Source: Nocardiaceae bacterium
Lineage (GTDB): Bacteria > Actinomycetota > Actinomycetes > Mycobacteriales > Mycobacteriaceae
Assembly (NCBI GenBank): GCA_021372355.1
Contig: JAJFUQ010000005.1
Location: forward strand, 79,825-143,824
Direction: 5' to 3'
Length of the DNA: 64,000 nucleotides
Shown here: positions 25,183 through 33,993 of the stretch, piece by piece
How positions within the stretch are numbered: position 1 is the first letter of the stretch
Layout: every line of letters starts with the position of its first letter
Program-made: the position numbers and the translations under genes
Notes under the pieces: generated by a model
Databases searched by the model: none
What the model was told of the DNA's origin: nothing
Seen by the model: only the letters and a program-made list of their open reading frames with translations

Positions 25183-26505
25183 CTAGTTCGCCGGGGTCAG
25201 GGCGACGGTCGTAGTGAAATGGTTGAGGTTGTACGGCAGCGGCTTGCCAGGGTGGAGTCCGCTGCCCTGGTCTTCCAGGCCGTGGTTCTGCAGAAGCCGG
25301 GCGAGTACGGCCTGGCCGAGGAAGATCGAGAGTCCGGCGCCCGGGCAACCCTGCGGTCCGTGGCTGAAGAAGTTGAATCCCCAGTCCTTCCCGGCGTCAC
25401 CCTTGCTCCACTCGTCGGGGGCGAACCGGTCCGCGTAGTCGATCCGGTCACCGTTGCGGTGGTTGAAGATGTTGTGGATGACGATGTCGGTGCCGGCCGG
25501 AACCGTGGCGCCACCAGGGAACGTGACATCCTCAAGGGCCACGCGAGCCAGCATCGGAGTTGTCGGCCACAACCGCATGGCTTCGTAGATGCAGCCGGCG
25601 AGGTAGTCGAGCTTGGCGACCGCTTGCGGGTCGTTGAGGTCGGCGGCGGCGATTTCTTCCTTCACGAGCGTCAGCTTGACCGGGTGGGTCGCCAGCAGCG
25701 CCAGGGTGCGGAGCAGGTTTGCGGGCAGAGTGTCGCCCATCGCGAACAGCCAGTGGATGACCTGGCCCTCGACTGGACCGTAGATCTTTCCGGGCGCATC
25801 CGCGATCAGGGCGACGAGGCTGCCGGCCTCGGGCTCCTTGGTGTAGCGACCAATGCAGTGCAGGAGTTCGGGGTACTGCTCGGAGACCTTTCCCGGCGTT
25901 CCGTTCGCCTCGGCCATCAGCGACGCGAGGATGCTGGTGAGCTGCTTGTCGCCCGTGGCGGCCTCGCCGAACACGACGCGGCGGGTGAGGCGCTGGAACG
26001 AGCTGTTGAGCGCTTCCCACGTGATCGTGCCCTGGGCCGCGAGCTGGTCGGCCTCGTCGTACGCGACTTCGAGGAACCGGGCAGCGAACGGGTGCAGCGG
26101 CTTGCCGGTCGCGAGGACGTGCTCGGCGAACGAACGGCGGCCCTCCCACTCGGGCTGACGGGACAGCGTCAGCGCGTCCGGCTGGAAGACGACCATGCCG
26201 GCCTGCTTCTTGCCCGGGTTCGACGCGAACTTCTCCGGCGAACCGTCGAGGACGAACTTGATGTCCTCGGGGTCGGTGACCAGGATGCTGTTCGCCGCGG
26301 CAACCCGCACGTAGAACGGTCCGGGGCCGTATTTGCGGACCAGACCGCGAATGGTGTCGAACCCGCGGCGGTCGACGTCGAGCAGATTCGCGACCTTGAC
26401 CGGTCCTTCCTTACGGCTGAACAGGCCGGTGATGGCGTTGGGGGCGGCTGCGGTCGCGGTGAACTGAATCCCCTCGATAATCGACGCGCTAGGCGGGGTA
26501 ACCAT
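25183..26505 (-). CDS. cytochrome P450 (cluster B)
   Basis: A 440-residue P450, collinear with the cluster A copy over nearly its whole length: AMGDT I-helix, EAMR K-helix and FSHGPQGCPG heme loop lie at the same residue numbers (heme Cys387). Start ATG 26505 follows AAGGAA. Protein sequences are very similar while synonymous positions differ widely, so the duplication is old and both copies are under selection. Middle gene of cluster B, 29 bases after the accessory gene. Confidence 0.92.
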   Translation of the reverse strand: MVTPPSASIIEGIQFTATAAAPNAITGLFSRKEGPVKVANLLDVDRRGFDTIRGLVRKYGPGPFYVRVAAANSILVTDPEDIKFVLDGSPEKFASNPGKKQAGMVVFQPDALTLSRQPEWEGRRSFAEHVLATGKPLHPFAARFLEVAYDEADQLAAQGTITWEALNSSFQRLTRRVVFGEAATGDKQLTSILASLMAEANGTPGKVSEQYPELLHCIGRYTKEPEAGSLVALIADAPGKIYGPVEGQVIHWLFAMGDTLPANLLRTLALLATHPVKLTLVKEEIAAADLNDPQAVAKLDYLAGCIYEAMRLWPTTPMLARVALEDVTFPGGATVPAGTDIVIHNIFNHRNGDRIDYADRFAPDEWSKGDAGKDWGFNFFSHGPQGCPGAGLSIFLGQAVLARLLQNHGLEDQGSGLHPGKPLPYNLNHFTTTVALTPAN

Positions 26506-26534
26506 CCGAATATTCCTTCCAGGGACTGTTGTTG

Positions 26535-27206
26535 TTACTTGGTACGCAGTGCGAAGAAGCCGATGCGGGTGTACGTGCTTTCCCGGCCCGGGAGCGCCGG
26601 CGTGCGGTAGAAGACCTTGCCCAGGTACGTGCCCGGGACGAGTTCGACGAGCTCATCGCGAATGCTGCGGATGAGCAGCGCGGGGTTGCTCGAAACCGAC
26701 TCGTAGTTGATGACGAGGACCGGAACCTCCGGGTCTTCCTTGCCCGCCTCGGTGAACGTCTCGAAATCGAACGCGGCCTTGCCGTCGTCGCCCGACTTCA
26801 TCGAGTAGAGCGGCCACAGGATCTTGCCGATGATGGTCGAGGAGTCGGTCATGCGATTCTCGCCGGTGCTGGTGGCGGCGTCGAAGCTCTTGCCGCGCCA
26901 CGGCATCCAGTTCTGGGTGAGGGCGGTGGCGAAGGCATCTAGCGCCGGGTTCGTCGTGGTGGCGACGAGCATGCCGTCGGTCGGGCCGTTCAGGCCGGTC
27001 GGGGTGGTGCCGCGAGCAAACAGGTCGTTCAGAGCTGCAGCAGCACCATCTCGGTCGTGGGTCGCGCGAATCCGGAGTCGATCGATGAGCTCCCAGGCGT
27101 CCTGGGCGGCTTCGGCCGGCTCGGTCACGGCGCGCTCCCGAAGAATGGAAAGGATTTGATCTGCAGACGCACCGCCCGGAATGTCGGTAATGAACGGTTC
27201 TGACAT
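26535..27206 (-). CDS. accessory protein of the P450/dioxygenase cluster (family B copy)
   Basis: First gene of cluster B, 223 residues, ATG 27206 behind GGAGG. Family not recognised. It shares with the 169-residue cluster A protein a central FARGTTPTGL-like element, a PW-x-GKSF segment, and the C-terminal RDELVELVPGTYLG element, and it has about 50 extra N-terminal residues that look helical. The two accessory proteins have diverged far more than their P450 and dioxygenase partners, which would fit a specificity role (inference). No signal peptide or membrane span. Confidence 0.75.
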   Translation of the reverse strand: MSEPFITDIPGGASADQILSILRERAVTEPAEAAQDAWELIDRLRIRATHDRDGAAAALNDLFARGTTPTGLNGPTDGMLVATTTNPALDAFATALTQNWMPWRGKSFDAATSTGENRMTDSSTIIGKILWPLYSMKSGDDGKAAFDFETFTEAGKEDPEVPVLVINYESVSSNPALLIRSIRDELVELVPGTYLGKVFYRTPALPGRESTYTRIGFFALRTK

Positions 27207-27403
27207 GAAAGCGGGACCTCCGATTTAGTGGCTGCTCGGATTGGTTGGGGCGTGTCGCGATTCCCACTCAACCAGAGCTTGTTGATATAAAAATTCTCTT
27301 TTGCGCAGGTCAGAAGAACCATGTGTGTGGGAACAACGTTGGTGGGGTTACACAGTGACGCGGAACAACGGCCTCACGCGCGCGCGGGCCATACAGTGAG
27401 CCC
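27207..27403. promoter_or_regulatory. divergent control region between cluster B and the PucR-like gene
   Basis: A 197-base gap between divergent genes. GGAACAACG occurs twice in direct orientation at 27330-27338 and 27362-27370, 32 bases apart (about three helical turns). An AT-rich stretch at about 27281-27303 (GATATAAAAATTCTC) stands out in this GC-rich DNA and is a likely promoter core. Regulator binding here is inferred. Confidence 0.4.
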
Positions 27404-28573
27404 ATGAGCAATTCCGACCAGGAGATCTCCGCGTTCGCCACCGCATTGTTGGCACGCGCAGACGAACTGGGCGCACAGGCCGCGAAATCGATCCTTCGCC
27501 AAGTCGAGTTTTACGGCGCTACGAACGCGATCGACCTCGAAGAACTGCAAACCAGCGTCACTGCAAATATCCGCTATGTATTCGCGACGCTCGCCGGTCA
27601 GACGGATTTGGAAATGTCGGCCGCGATTGCGACTGGAATCAACCGGGCTCGGGCCGGAATGCCATTGCACGCGGTCATGACGGCGTACCGCGCCGCGATC
27701 CGAAAGGTGTGGCGCGATGTCAGCCAGGAGGTTCGGGCCCGGGTCCGATTGACCGCCGACACCTTCCTCGAAGCGACCGAACGCGTCGTTGCCGCGACGG
27801 ATGCACTCATCGACGCGATGGCCGATGCGTACTCGAAGGAACAGTCCGCCCTCGTGCGCGCGGAGGACGAACGACGCAACGCCCTCGTCAACGGCCTGCT
27901 CGCCGGCACCATCGTCGACCGCAAGGCCGTGTGGGAGATCGCGGACGTGCTCGGCCTCCCGACGTCGGGGCCGTACGTCGCGGTGTGCGTCGCGTGTGCC
28001 GAAGTCGGAAAGACGCCGATGCCGGGTATCGCCAACGAACTTCGCAGTCTGAACATCCCCTCGGCATGGCAGCTCATGCCAGACAGTTACCTCGGCATCG
28101 TGCGCCTACGGAACAAGGCGCAACGCGACGCTGTGGTCGAGGCGCTCAAGCGGCTCGCGACGACGAGTGTCGGAGTCAGCTCGATCTACTCAGACCTCAC
28201 GCGAACGTCGGAAATCGTTCGCTTGGCGCGGATCGCCGGCGCGGGGCGGAAGGCCGGCCCGTCGGTCACGGTCTTCGACTCCGCTCCCCTGGCGATCGCC
28301 GCCGCGAGCGACCCGGAGGTCATGCAGACGATCTCGGCCGGTGTCTTCGGCGGACTGCCCGAGGACGAGCGCGACATGCTGCTCGAAACCCTCGAAGCCT
28401 GGATTTCGACCGACGGCTCCGCCCAGGAAGCGGCGGCGCAGCTGTACTGCCACCCGAACACAGTCCGCCACCGCATGCACCGGATCGAGAAGTACACCGG
28501 CAAGAGCTTCAACAGCCCGCGCCACGTCGCCGAGCTGTGTTTGGCGTTGGAAGTCGTGCGCCGATTCTCGTAG
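27404..28573 (+). CDS. PucR/CdaR-type helix-turn-helix regulator, likely controls cluster B
   Basis: A 389-residue regulator. The N-terminal 150 residues are helical and resemble the RsbRD-like domain often found in this group; a GGDEF-like middle region follows, and the C-terminus is the PucR HTH (EAAAQLYCHPNTVRHRMHRIEK). No clear ribosome site precedes ATG 27404 and the start is taken from the good reading of the protein. It diverges from cluster B. PucR-type proteins often activate catabolic genes in response to a metabolite; the ligand is unknown. Confidence 0.85.
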   Translation: MSNSDQEISAFATALLARADELGAQAAKSILRQVEFYGATNAIDLEELQTSVTANIRYVFATLAGQTDLEMSAAIATGINRARAGMPLHAVMTAYRAAIRKVWRDVSQEVRARVRLTADTFLEATERVVAATDALIDAMADAYSKEQSALVRAEDERRNALVNGLLAGTIVDRKAVWEIADVLGLPTSGPYVAVCVACAEVGKTPMPGIANELRSLNIPSAWQLMPDSYLGIVRLRNKAQRDAVVEALKRLATTSVGVSSIYSDLTRTSEIVRLARIAGAGRKAGPSVTVFDSAPLAIAAASDPEVMQTISAGVFGGLPEDERDMLLETLEAWISTDGSAQEAAAQLYCHPNTVRHRMHRIEKYTGKSFNSPRHVAELCLALEVVRRFS

Positions 28574-28620
28574 GCCGAGAGACACTGGCGGGTTCTCGAC
28601 TGTCCAGGCATGGTGGAGAT

Positions 28621-29013
28621 GTGGCAGTTGAGTTGAACCACACGATCGTCCACGTCCGAGACAAGGAAGCCTCGGCGCGGTTCTATGCCGAGATTCTCGG
28701 ACTTCCCGCGCCGCGCCGATACGGACCGTTCCAGGTCGTCGAGCTCTCGAACGGCATTTCGCTGGACTTCATGGACGCGGAAGGCGACCACGAACCTCAG
28801 CACTACGCGTTTCTCGTCTGCAACGACGAATGGGATGCCATCTTCGGTCGAATCCGCGATCGAAACCTCGACTATTTCGCGGACCCGTTCGGGCGCGAGC
28901 CGGGCCAACACAACACAGATGACGGTGGACGCGGCGTCTACTGGCGAGACCCCGACGGCAATTCGCTCGAGATCATCACCGTGCCCTACGGCGGCTGGGC
29001 GTCGTCAGTCTGA
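28621..29013 (+). CDS. VOC-family protein
   Basis: A 130-residue protein: ELNHTIVHVRDKEASARFYAEILGL at the start and GVYWRDPDGNSLEIITVPYGG at the end, the standard pair of VOC modules. His in ELNHTIV and Glu in LEIIT are typical metal ligands. Start GTG 28621 follows GGAGAT closely. It converges with livF, one base between stops. Substrate unknown; proximity to cluster B may or may not matter. Confidence 0.8.
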   Translation: MAVELNHTIVHVRDKEASARFYAEILGLPAPRRYGPFQVVELSNGISLDFMDAEGDHEPQHYAFLVCNDEWDAIFGRIRDRNLDYFADPFGREPGQHNTDDGGRGVYWRDPDGNSLEIITVPYGGWASSV

Positions 29014-29014
29014 C

Positions 29015-29719
29015 CTACTCGAGGCCGAGATACGCGTGCACAATCCGTTGGTCGTGCAGCAGTTCGTCGGCCGGACCGGAGTGCGCCACTTCGCCGACCT
29101 CCAAGACATAGCCGGTGTCGGCCGCCCGCAACGCACGCCTGGCGTTCTGTTCCACGAGAACGACGGTTGTCCCCGTCGATCGAATCTCCTCGATCACCCG
29201 GAAGACTTCGTCAACCGCACGCGGCGCCAGTCCCATCGACGGCTCGTCCATGAGGATCACCCGGGGTTTCGCCAGCATCGCCCGCGCGATGGCCAGCAAC
29301 TGCTGCTCTCCACCGGACAACGCCGACGCCGGCAACTTCCGTCGCTCGCCGAGCACCGGAAACCGGGAGTAGATCTCATCGATCGACGCTTTCAGGATCG
29401 ATGAGCGATTCCATCCGCCGAGTTGCAGGTTCTCCGCAACCGTCATCGTGCCGAGGACCGCGCGCCCCTCGGGAACCAGCACGAGACCCTGTCGCACGAG
29501 CCGGTGCGACGGCCAGCCGGTGACATCGCGGCCATCGAACACGACGCGACCGGACTTCGGCTTGAGCAGCCCCGCAACGGCATTCATCAGCGACGACTTA
29601 CCGGCACCATTCGCACCGATGATGGCGACGAGCGAACCAGCTGCGGCCTGGAACGAAACCTCGCGCACCGCGCGCACCCGTCCGTAACTGACATCGAGCT
29701 TGTCCACTTCGAGGATCAC
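29015..29719 (-). CDS. livF: branched-chain amino-acid ABC transporter ATPase LivF
   Basis: A 234-residue ABC ATPase: Walker A GANGAGKSSL, signature LSGGEQQLLAIARAM, Walker B VILMDEPSMGLAP, and the switch region LVEQN. Length and EGRAVLGTMTVAENL fit LivF rather than LivG. Start GTG 29719 overlaps the livMG stop by four bases (GTGA). Last gene of the liv operon. It energises uptake by the LivH/LivM pore; the exact substrate (amino acid, amide or urea type) cannot be told from sequence. Confidence 0.92.
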   Translation of the reverse strand: MILEVDKLDVSYGRVRAVREVSFQAAAGSLVAIIGANGAGKSSLMNAVAGLLKPKSGRVVFDGRDVTGWPSHRLVRQGLVLVPEGRAVLGTMTVAENLQLGGWNRSSILKASIDEIYSRFPVLGERRKLPASALSGGEQQLLAIARAMLAKPRVILMDEPSMGLAPRAVDEVFRVIEEIRSTGTTVVLVEQNARRALRAADTGYVLEVGEVAHSGPADELLHDQRIVHAYLGLE

Positions 29720-31371
29720 GAGACGGCCTCCGACCCGAGATACGCCGCCACGACCGCAGGATTCGACGTGATGTCCGCAGGTGTTCCGTCGGCGATGAGC
29801 GCACCGAATTCGAGCACGAGGATGCGTTGGCACGTGTTGAGCACCATCCGGACGTTGTGCTCGATGAGGAGAATCGTGATGCCGTCCGCCGCGAGCCTGC
29901 GAATGACGTCCGAAAGCTCGGCGGCCTCGACGTGATTCATGCCCGCCGCCGGCTCGTCGAGGATCAGCAATGCCGGGTGCGCGGCGAGCGCCCGCGCGAT
30001 CTCCACCCGTCGGCGGTCGCCGTAAGACAGTTGCGAGGCCTTGGAGTTCGCCTGGTCGCTCAACCCGACCCGGCCCAGCGCAGCTGCGGCCCGGTGGAGA
30101 ACGTCTTGCTCATCACGGCGTGCGGACGGTAGCCACAACAGTCGGCGGAGCAAGGTCGGACGGCTGACTACGTGCGCGCCGATCACCACGTTGTCGAGCA
30201 CGGTGAGCCGGTCGAAAAGCTTGGACTGCTGGAACGTCCGGAGCACGCCCGCAGCCGGAAAGGCATGCGGCGCTGCAGAACCGAGGTCGATCCCGGCGAC
30301 TGTCCCGTGTCCCTGACTCGGCGCGGTGAGCCCGGTGAGAATGTTGACGAGAGTCGTCTTACCCGCACCGTTCGGGCCGATCAGTCCGACGACTTCGCCG
30401 GCGTGAATCTCGAGCGAGACATCGCGAACTGCGTGGACACCGCCGTAGTCCTTACTGACTTCGGTGAGCGACACCAGAGGAGTCCCGGGCTCCGGCAGCG
30501 GCTTCGTTCCCACAATCGCCGCGTCGCTCGGAACCTTCGACCGGCGAAGCGGGATCAAACCGGCGAAGCCACCGGGCAGGAACAGGATGACGACAAGCAG
30601 CAGGATGTTCGAAATGAGCGGCCGAATCCAACCCGCCTGAACGCCGACTGCGCGCTGAATCTCAGGTACCAGGGTGAAGAACGTACTGCCGAGCAGTGGG
30701 CCGACGAACATCACCGAGCCGCCGACAACTGCCGTGACCAGGCCGTTGACCGCGGTAGGAAAGTTGAAATCATTCGGCGAGATGAGCCGCGAGAAGTACG
30801 TGATGAGCACGCCGTACACGCCCGCAATCGCGCCGGCGGCGACGAAGGCGAACATCCGGTGACGGGTGACGTCGATTCCCATCGCGCGCGCGGCGAGTTC
30901 GTCCTCACGCAGCGCGGTCAGTGCCCGACCGAGGCGCGACGGCGCGAGTCGCCAGAACCAGTACGCGACGACGATGAGCGCCGTCCACGCGATGCCGGGA
31001 GTGACCCACTTGTGGACGACGGTGCCGTTGGCTCCCCCGGTCCAATCCGGGAGGTTGATGAGGATGATCCGCACCACTTCGCCGAATCCGACCGTCGCGA
31101 TCGCCAGATAGACGCCGCGCAGGCGCATCACCGGAATGCCCAGGACAAACGCCGCGAACGCGCCGACCGCCGCCCCGACCGGGACGCCGACGATGATCGG
31201 GCTCAGTCCAGCGATGGGATGTTCGGGTACGACGAGAGTCGCGGTGAAGCCGCCAAGGCTCGCGAATCCCGCTTGCGCCAGGCTCAACTGGCCGGCGTAC
31301 AGCACGGCATAGAACGAATATGCGAACAGCGCCGTCAGCGCGATGAAGGTGACCGTCGACGGAGTCAGCAT
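29716..31371 (-). CDS. fused permease-ATPase LivM-LivG
   Basis: One 551-residue polypeptide joins a LivM-type permease (about ten spans, VYLAIATVGFGEVVR motif) to a LivG-type ATPase (Walker A GPNGAGKTTLVNIL, signature LSYGDRRRVEIARAL, Walker B LLILDEPAAGMN, and the LLIEHNVRMV switch). The linker is short and charged (SKVPSDAAIVGTKPLPEP). Start ATG 31371 overlaps the livH stop by one base (TGATG). Such fusions are known in actinobacteria; they fix permease:ATPase stoichiometry. Confidence 0.92.
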   Translation of the reverse strand: MLTPSTVTFIALTALFAYSFYAVLYAGQLSLAQAGFASLGGFTATLVVPEHPIAGLSPIIVGVPVGAAVGAFAAFVLGIPVMRLRGVYLAIATVGFGEVVRIILINLPDWTGGANGTVVHKWVTPGIAWTALIVVAYWFWRLAPSRLGRALTALREDELAARAMGIDVTRHRMFAFVAAGAIAGVYGVLITYFSRLISPNDFNFPTAVNGLVTAVVGGSVMFVGPLLGSTFFTLVPEIQRAVGVQAGWIRPLISNILLLVVILFLPGGFAGLIPLRRSKVPSDAAIVGTKPLPEPGTPLVSLTEVSKDYGGVHAVRDVSLEIHAGEVVGLIGPNGAGKTTLVNILTGLTAPSQGHGTVAGIDLGSAAPHAFPAAGVLRTFQQSKLFDRLTVLDNVVIGAHVVSRPTLLRRLLWLPSARRDEQDVLHRAAAALGRVGLSDQANSKASQLSYGDRRRVEIARALAAHPALLILDEPAAGMNHVEAAELSDVIRRLAADGITILLIEHNVRMVLNTCQRILVLEFGALIADGTPADITSNPAVVAAYLGSEAVS

Positions 31372-32246
31372 CAGACTTCTCGAACCTTCTTGATGCCGAA
31401 CATCCCCTCCGGACGCACGAGCAGAATCGCGAACAACAGGCCGAACGCGATGACGTCCCGCCACGAGGACCCGATGTACGTGACCGCGAAGACCTCGGCA
31501 AGCCCGAGCAGGATGCCGCCCACCATCGAGCCGAGCAGCGAGCCCATCCCGCCGACGATGATGACCGCCAGCCCCTTGAGTTCGATCGCGAATCCCATTC
31601 CTGGCTGCGCGGTGTTGACATTCAACGCGAGGAGCACGCCCGCGACGGCACCGAATGCCGCGGAGATGGCGAACGTCGTCGACGTCACCATGTTGACGTT
31701 GATGCCGAGCACCTTTGCCGCCGTAGGGTTCTCCGCGACGGCGCGCATCGCCCGACCGAGCCGGCTGCGCTGCACCAGCGCCGCGAGTCCGACCATCAGG
31801 CCGAAGGCGATCACGAGGATCAAGACCTGGATCAGGGTGATCCGTACTCCGCCGAATTCCCACGCAGTCGTCGGAAACGCCTCGGGCGGGAATCGACGGG
31901 TATCCGGCCCGTACCGCGCCTGCAGAAGCGACAGCAGGATGCCACCCATCGCGATCGAACTGATGAGACCGGCGAAATGCGCGTCGGGACGCCCCGCGAG
32001 AGGACGGAACGCCACCCGCTCGATGATCAGCCCGAGCAGCGCACCCACCACGAGAACGCCCGCGATCGCGAGCCAGATGGGCAGCCCACCGGTCACCACG
32101 AACTCGATGCCGACGAACGCTGCCACGGTGAAGACCGCGGAATGCGCGAGATTCAGGCGATCCAATACCCCGAACACGAGCGTGAAGCCGATCGCGAACA
32201 GGGCGTAGATCGATCCGGACGAGATTCCGTTGAAGAACTGCTGCAT
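31371..32246 (-). CDS. livH: branched-chain amino-acid ABC permease LivH
   Basis: A 291-residue permease with about eight spans. It opens with the family pattern NGISSGSIYALFAIGFTLVFGV and carries RAVAENPTAAKVLGINV and GMGSLLGSMVGG. Start ATG 32246 overlaps the livK stop by one base (TGATG). Forms the membrane channel with the LivM half of the fused protein. Confidence 0.93.
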   Translation of the reverse strand: MQQFFNGISSGSIYALFAIGFTLVFGVLDRLNLAHSAVFTVAAFVGIEFVVTGGLPIWLAIAGVLVVGALLGLIIERVAFRPLAGRPDAHFAGLISSIAMGGILLSLLQARYGPDTRRFPPEAFPTTAWEFGGVRITLIQVLILVIAFGLMVGLAALVQRSRLGRAMRAVAENPTAAKVLGINVNMVTSTTFAISAAFGAVAGVLLALNVNTAQPGMGFAIELKGLAVIIVGGMGSLLGSMVGGILLGLAEVFAVTYIGSSWRDVIAFGLLFAILLVRPEGMFGIKKVREV

Positions 32247-33409
32247 CAGTGGAGCAGCTGGTACTTACCGTTCTTGATCGTGTACACCACCGGCGGGTGG
32301 ACGGCGTCCCGGTTGGCGTCGAACGAGAACAGGCCCAGCGGCGTCGGCATGTTCGCGATCTCAGCAAGGTTGTCGCGGATCGCATTGCGGTCGGTCGAAC
32401 AGTCGGCGCGAACCGCCTGGTCGATGAGGAGCAGTCCCGTGTAGGCCTGGGCCGCGAACTGGTCGGGTTCGGACTTGAACTTCCTCTTGTAAGAATCGAG
32501 GAAGCCGGCGTTGGCCTCGGTCTGGTTGGCCTGGTTCCACGCTGCACCGATGACGACGTTGTCGGCCGCCTTTCCGGCGTCCTTCACGAACTTCGGGCTG
32601 TTGAAGCCGTTGCCCACGATGATCGGCTGGTTGATGCCGAGCTCACGCGCCTGTGTGACGAGCGGAATACCCGCTTCGATGAGGCTCGAGACGACGATGG
32701 CGTCCGGGTTCTCCGCCTTGGCATCGGTGAGTAGAGCACGGAAGTCGGTATCCGACTTCGAGAAGGTGATCGTCTTGGCGACGTCGACCTTCTCGGCGGC
32801 AAGTGCCGCGGCAAACGCGTCGTAACCCGACTGCGTGAAGGCGTCGTCGTTGGCGTACATGACGACGACCTTCTTGAGGCCGAGCTTCTTCTTGGCCTGC
32901 TGAATCGTGTTCGGAATGACGACAGCCTCGGTGAGCGAGTCACGGAAGACGTAGTTTCCGATGTCGGTGATGCCGGCCGCGGTGTTCGAGATTCCGAGCA
33001 CCGGAACCTTGTTCTCCTGCGCGATCGGGTCGGTGACCTTTGCGGCGTTGGACAACGTCGGTCCGACGATCACCGCGGTGCCGCCATCGACGAACTTCTC
33101 GAAGATCGTGATGCCTTGCTTGGGATCGGTCGCGTCGTCTTCATACGACACCTCGTACTTGACGCCGCCCTTGTCGTTGAGTTGTGCGACCGCGAGGTCG
33201 AGTCCGTTCTTCTGGGACTTGCCGTACGGAGCGGCCGCTCCGGTCAGGCTGAGTGCGGCACCGACCTTCACCGGGTTCGCAAGCTGGCAGGTCTTCTCCG
33301 AGCCCACGCCTTTCTCACCCTCGGCCGACTTGTTGTCGTCGGAGGCGCAGGAGACCGCGCTCACCGCCAAGATCGGGGCAAAAACGGCTGTCAGCTTGTG
33401 AATTCGCAT
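32246..33409 (-). CDS. livK: substrate-binding lipoprotein LivK
   Basis: A 387-residue periplasmic-binding-fold protein with a lipoprotein signal ending at VSAVSC (Cys21), followed by a charged linker. VGAALSLTGAAAPYGKSQKNGL is the normal opening of Leu/Ile/Val-binding proteins. Start ATG 33409 directly follows GGAGG. First gene of the operon; promoter in the 278-base gap to the divergent small gene. It is anchored outside the membrane and captures the substrate for LivH/LivMG/LivF. Confidence 0.92.
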   Translation of the reverse strand: MRIHKLTAVFAPILAVSAVSCASDDNKSAEGEKGVGSEKTCQLANPVKVGAALSLTGAAAPYGKSQKNGLDLAVAQLNDKGGVKYEVSYEDDATDPKQGITIFEKFVDGGTAVIVGPTLSNAAKVTDPIAQENKVPVLGISNTAAGITDIGNYVFRDSLTEAVVIPNTIQQAKKKLGLKKVVVMYANDDAFTQSGYDAFAAALAAEKVDVAKTITFSKSDTDFRALLTDAKAENPDAIVVSSLIEAGIPLVTQARELGINQPIIVGNGFNSPKFVKDAGKAADNVVIGAAWNQANQTEANAGFLDSYKRKFKSEPDQFAAQAYTGLLLIDQAVRADCSTDRNAIRDNLAEIANMPTPLGLFSFDANRDAVHPPVVYTIKNGKYQLLH

Positions 33410-33578
33410 CTGGCCTCCTCATCAGCCGAAGAATGTGGCGCTCATCATGTCAGACCCTAGTGACACGAACGACGAGATGCTTGGTAAACCTTGCGCAACG
33501 CCGTCTGCGTGTGCGGGTGCGCCTACCTCAGCAGACGCTTAGCAACCGCCGGTCTGCGTATGTCCTGCGATCGAAATA

Positions 33579-33592
33579 CGTAGGTCCCTACG
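33579..33592. promoter_or_regulatory. CGTAGG-TC-CCTACG dyad, candidate operator
   Basis: Six-base perfect arms with a 2-base centre, set in ATACGTAGGTCCCTACGCTA. It lies in the 278-base divergent region between livK and the small gene at 33688, about 95 bases upstream of the latter. A dyad of this type is a likely protein-binding site; which regulator binds is unknown. Confidence 0.4.
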
Positions 33593-33687
33593 CTATTGCG
33601 ACGCGCATTCCCTTCCTAGCGTGGAATCAGGTCGGGCAGATGCCCGATCCTCACCGCAAAAGCGCTAGGACTGTGAGGAATTCACCG

Positions 33688-33969
33688 ATGGTAGAAGCTG
33701 GCACACGCTCACAATTGTCGGTCACCTTCCGGTCGCCGAGCGAGGGTGTGGTTCTCGTGCGCGCCAGCCTGCGGGGTTCGGACCACGCGCGCTTTCATTT
33801 CACGGTCTTCGATTACGACGAGGGCCGCTGCCTCGCAAGCTCCGGCTGTATCGAAGACGTCAAAACCGTCGTCTACGCCAAGTCGGGCCACAAGCTCGGC
33901 TGCGGTGTCTCGTGCTTCGACGACAACGGCATCATCGCCCGGAGCTACACCTACGTCGTCGTGAAGTAG
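33688..33969 (+). CDS. small protein of unknown function with four cysteines
   Basis: A 93-residue protein beginning at ATG 33688 after GAGGAA at normal spacing. It is mostly beta strand (SVTFRSPSEGVVLVRASLRGSD, FHFTVFDYDEG). Four Cys occur as C-x6-C (GRCLASSGC) and C-x3-C (GCGVSC); they might bind a metal or form disulfides. No export signal is seen. Its end faces the LuxR regulator gene, 24 bases away. No known family recognised. Confidence 0.6.
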   Translation: MVEAGTRSQLSVTFRSPSEGVVLVRASLRGSDHARFHFTVFDYDEGRCLASSGCIEDVKTVVYAKSGHKLGCGVSCFDDNGIIARSYTYVVVK

Positions 33970-33993
33970 TCAGAGCGCGCGGCGCAACGGCGC

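Noticed and set aside
4019..27206. Composite transposon or genomic island explaining the inverted duplicate clusters
   Set aside because: No transposase, integrase, tRNA edge or terminal repeats were found; silent-site divergence argues for an old duplication.
30172..32208. 678-residue + strand open frame across the liv genes
   Set aside because: Shadow; charged low-complexity product opposite clear transporter genes.
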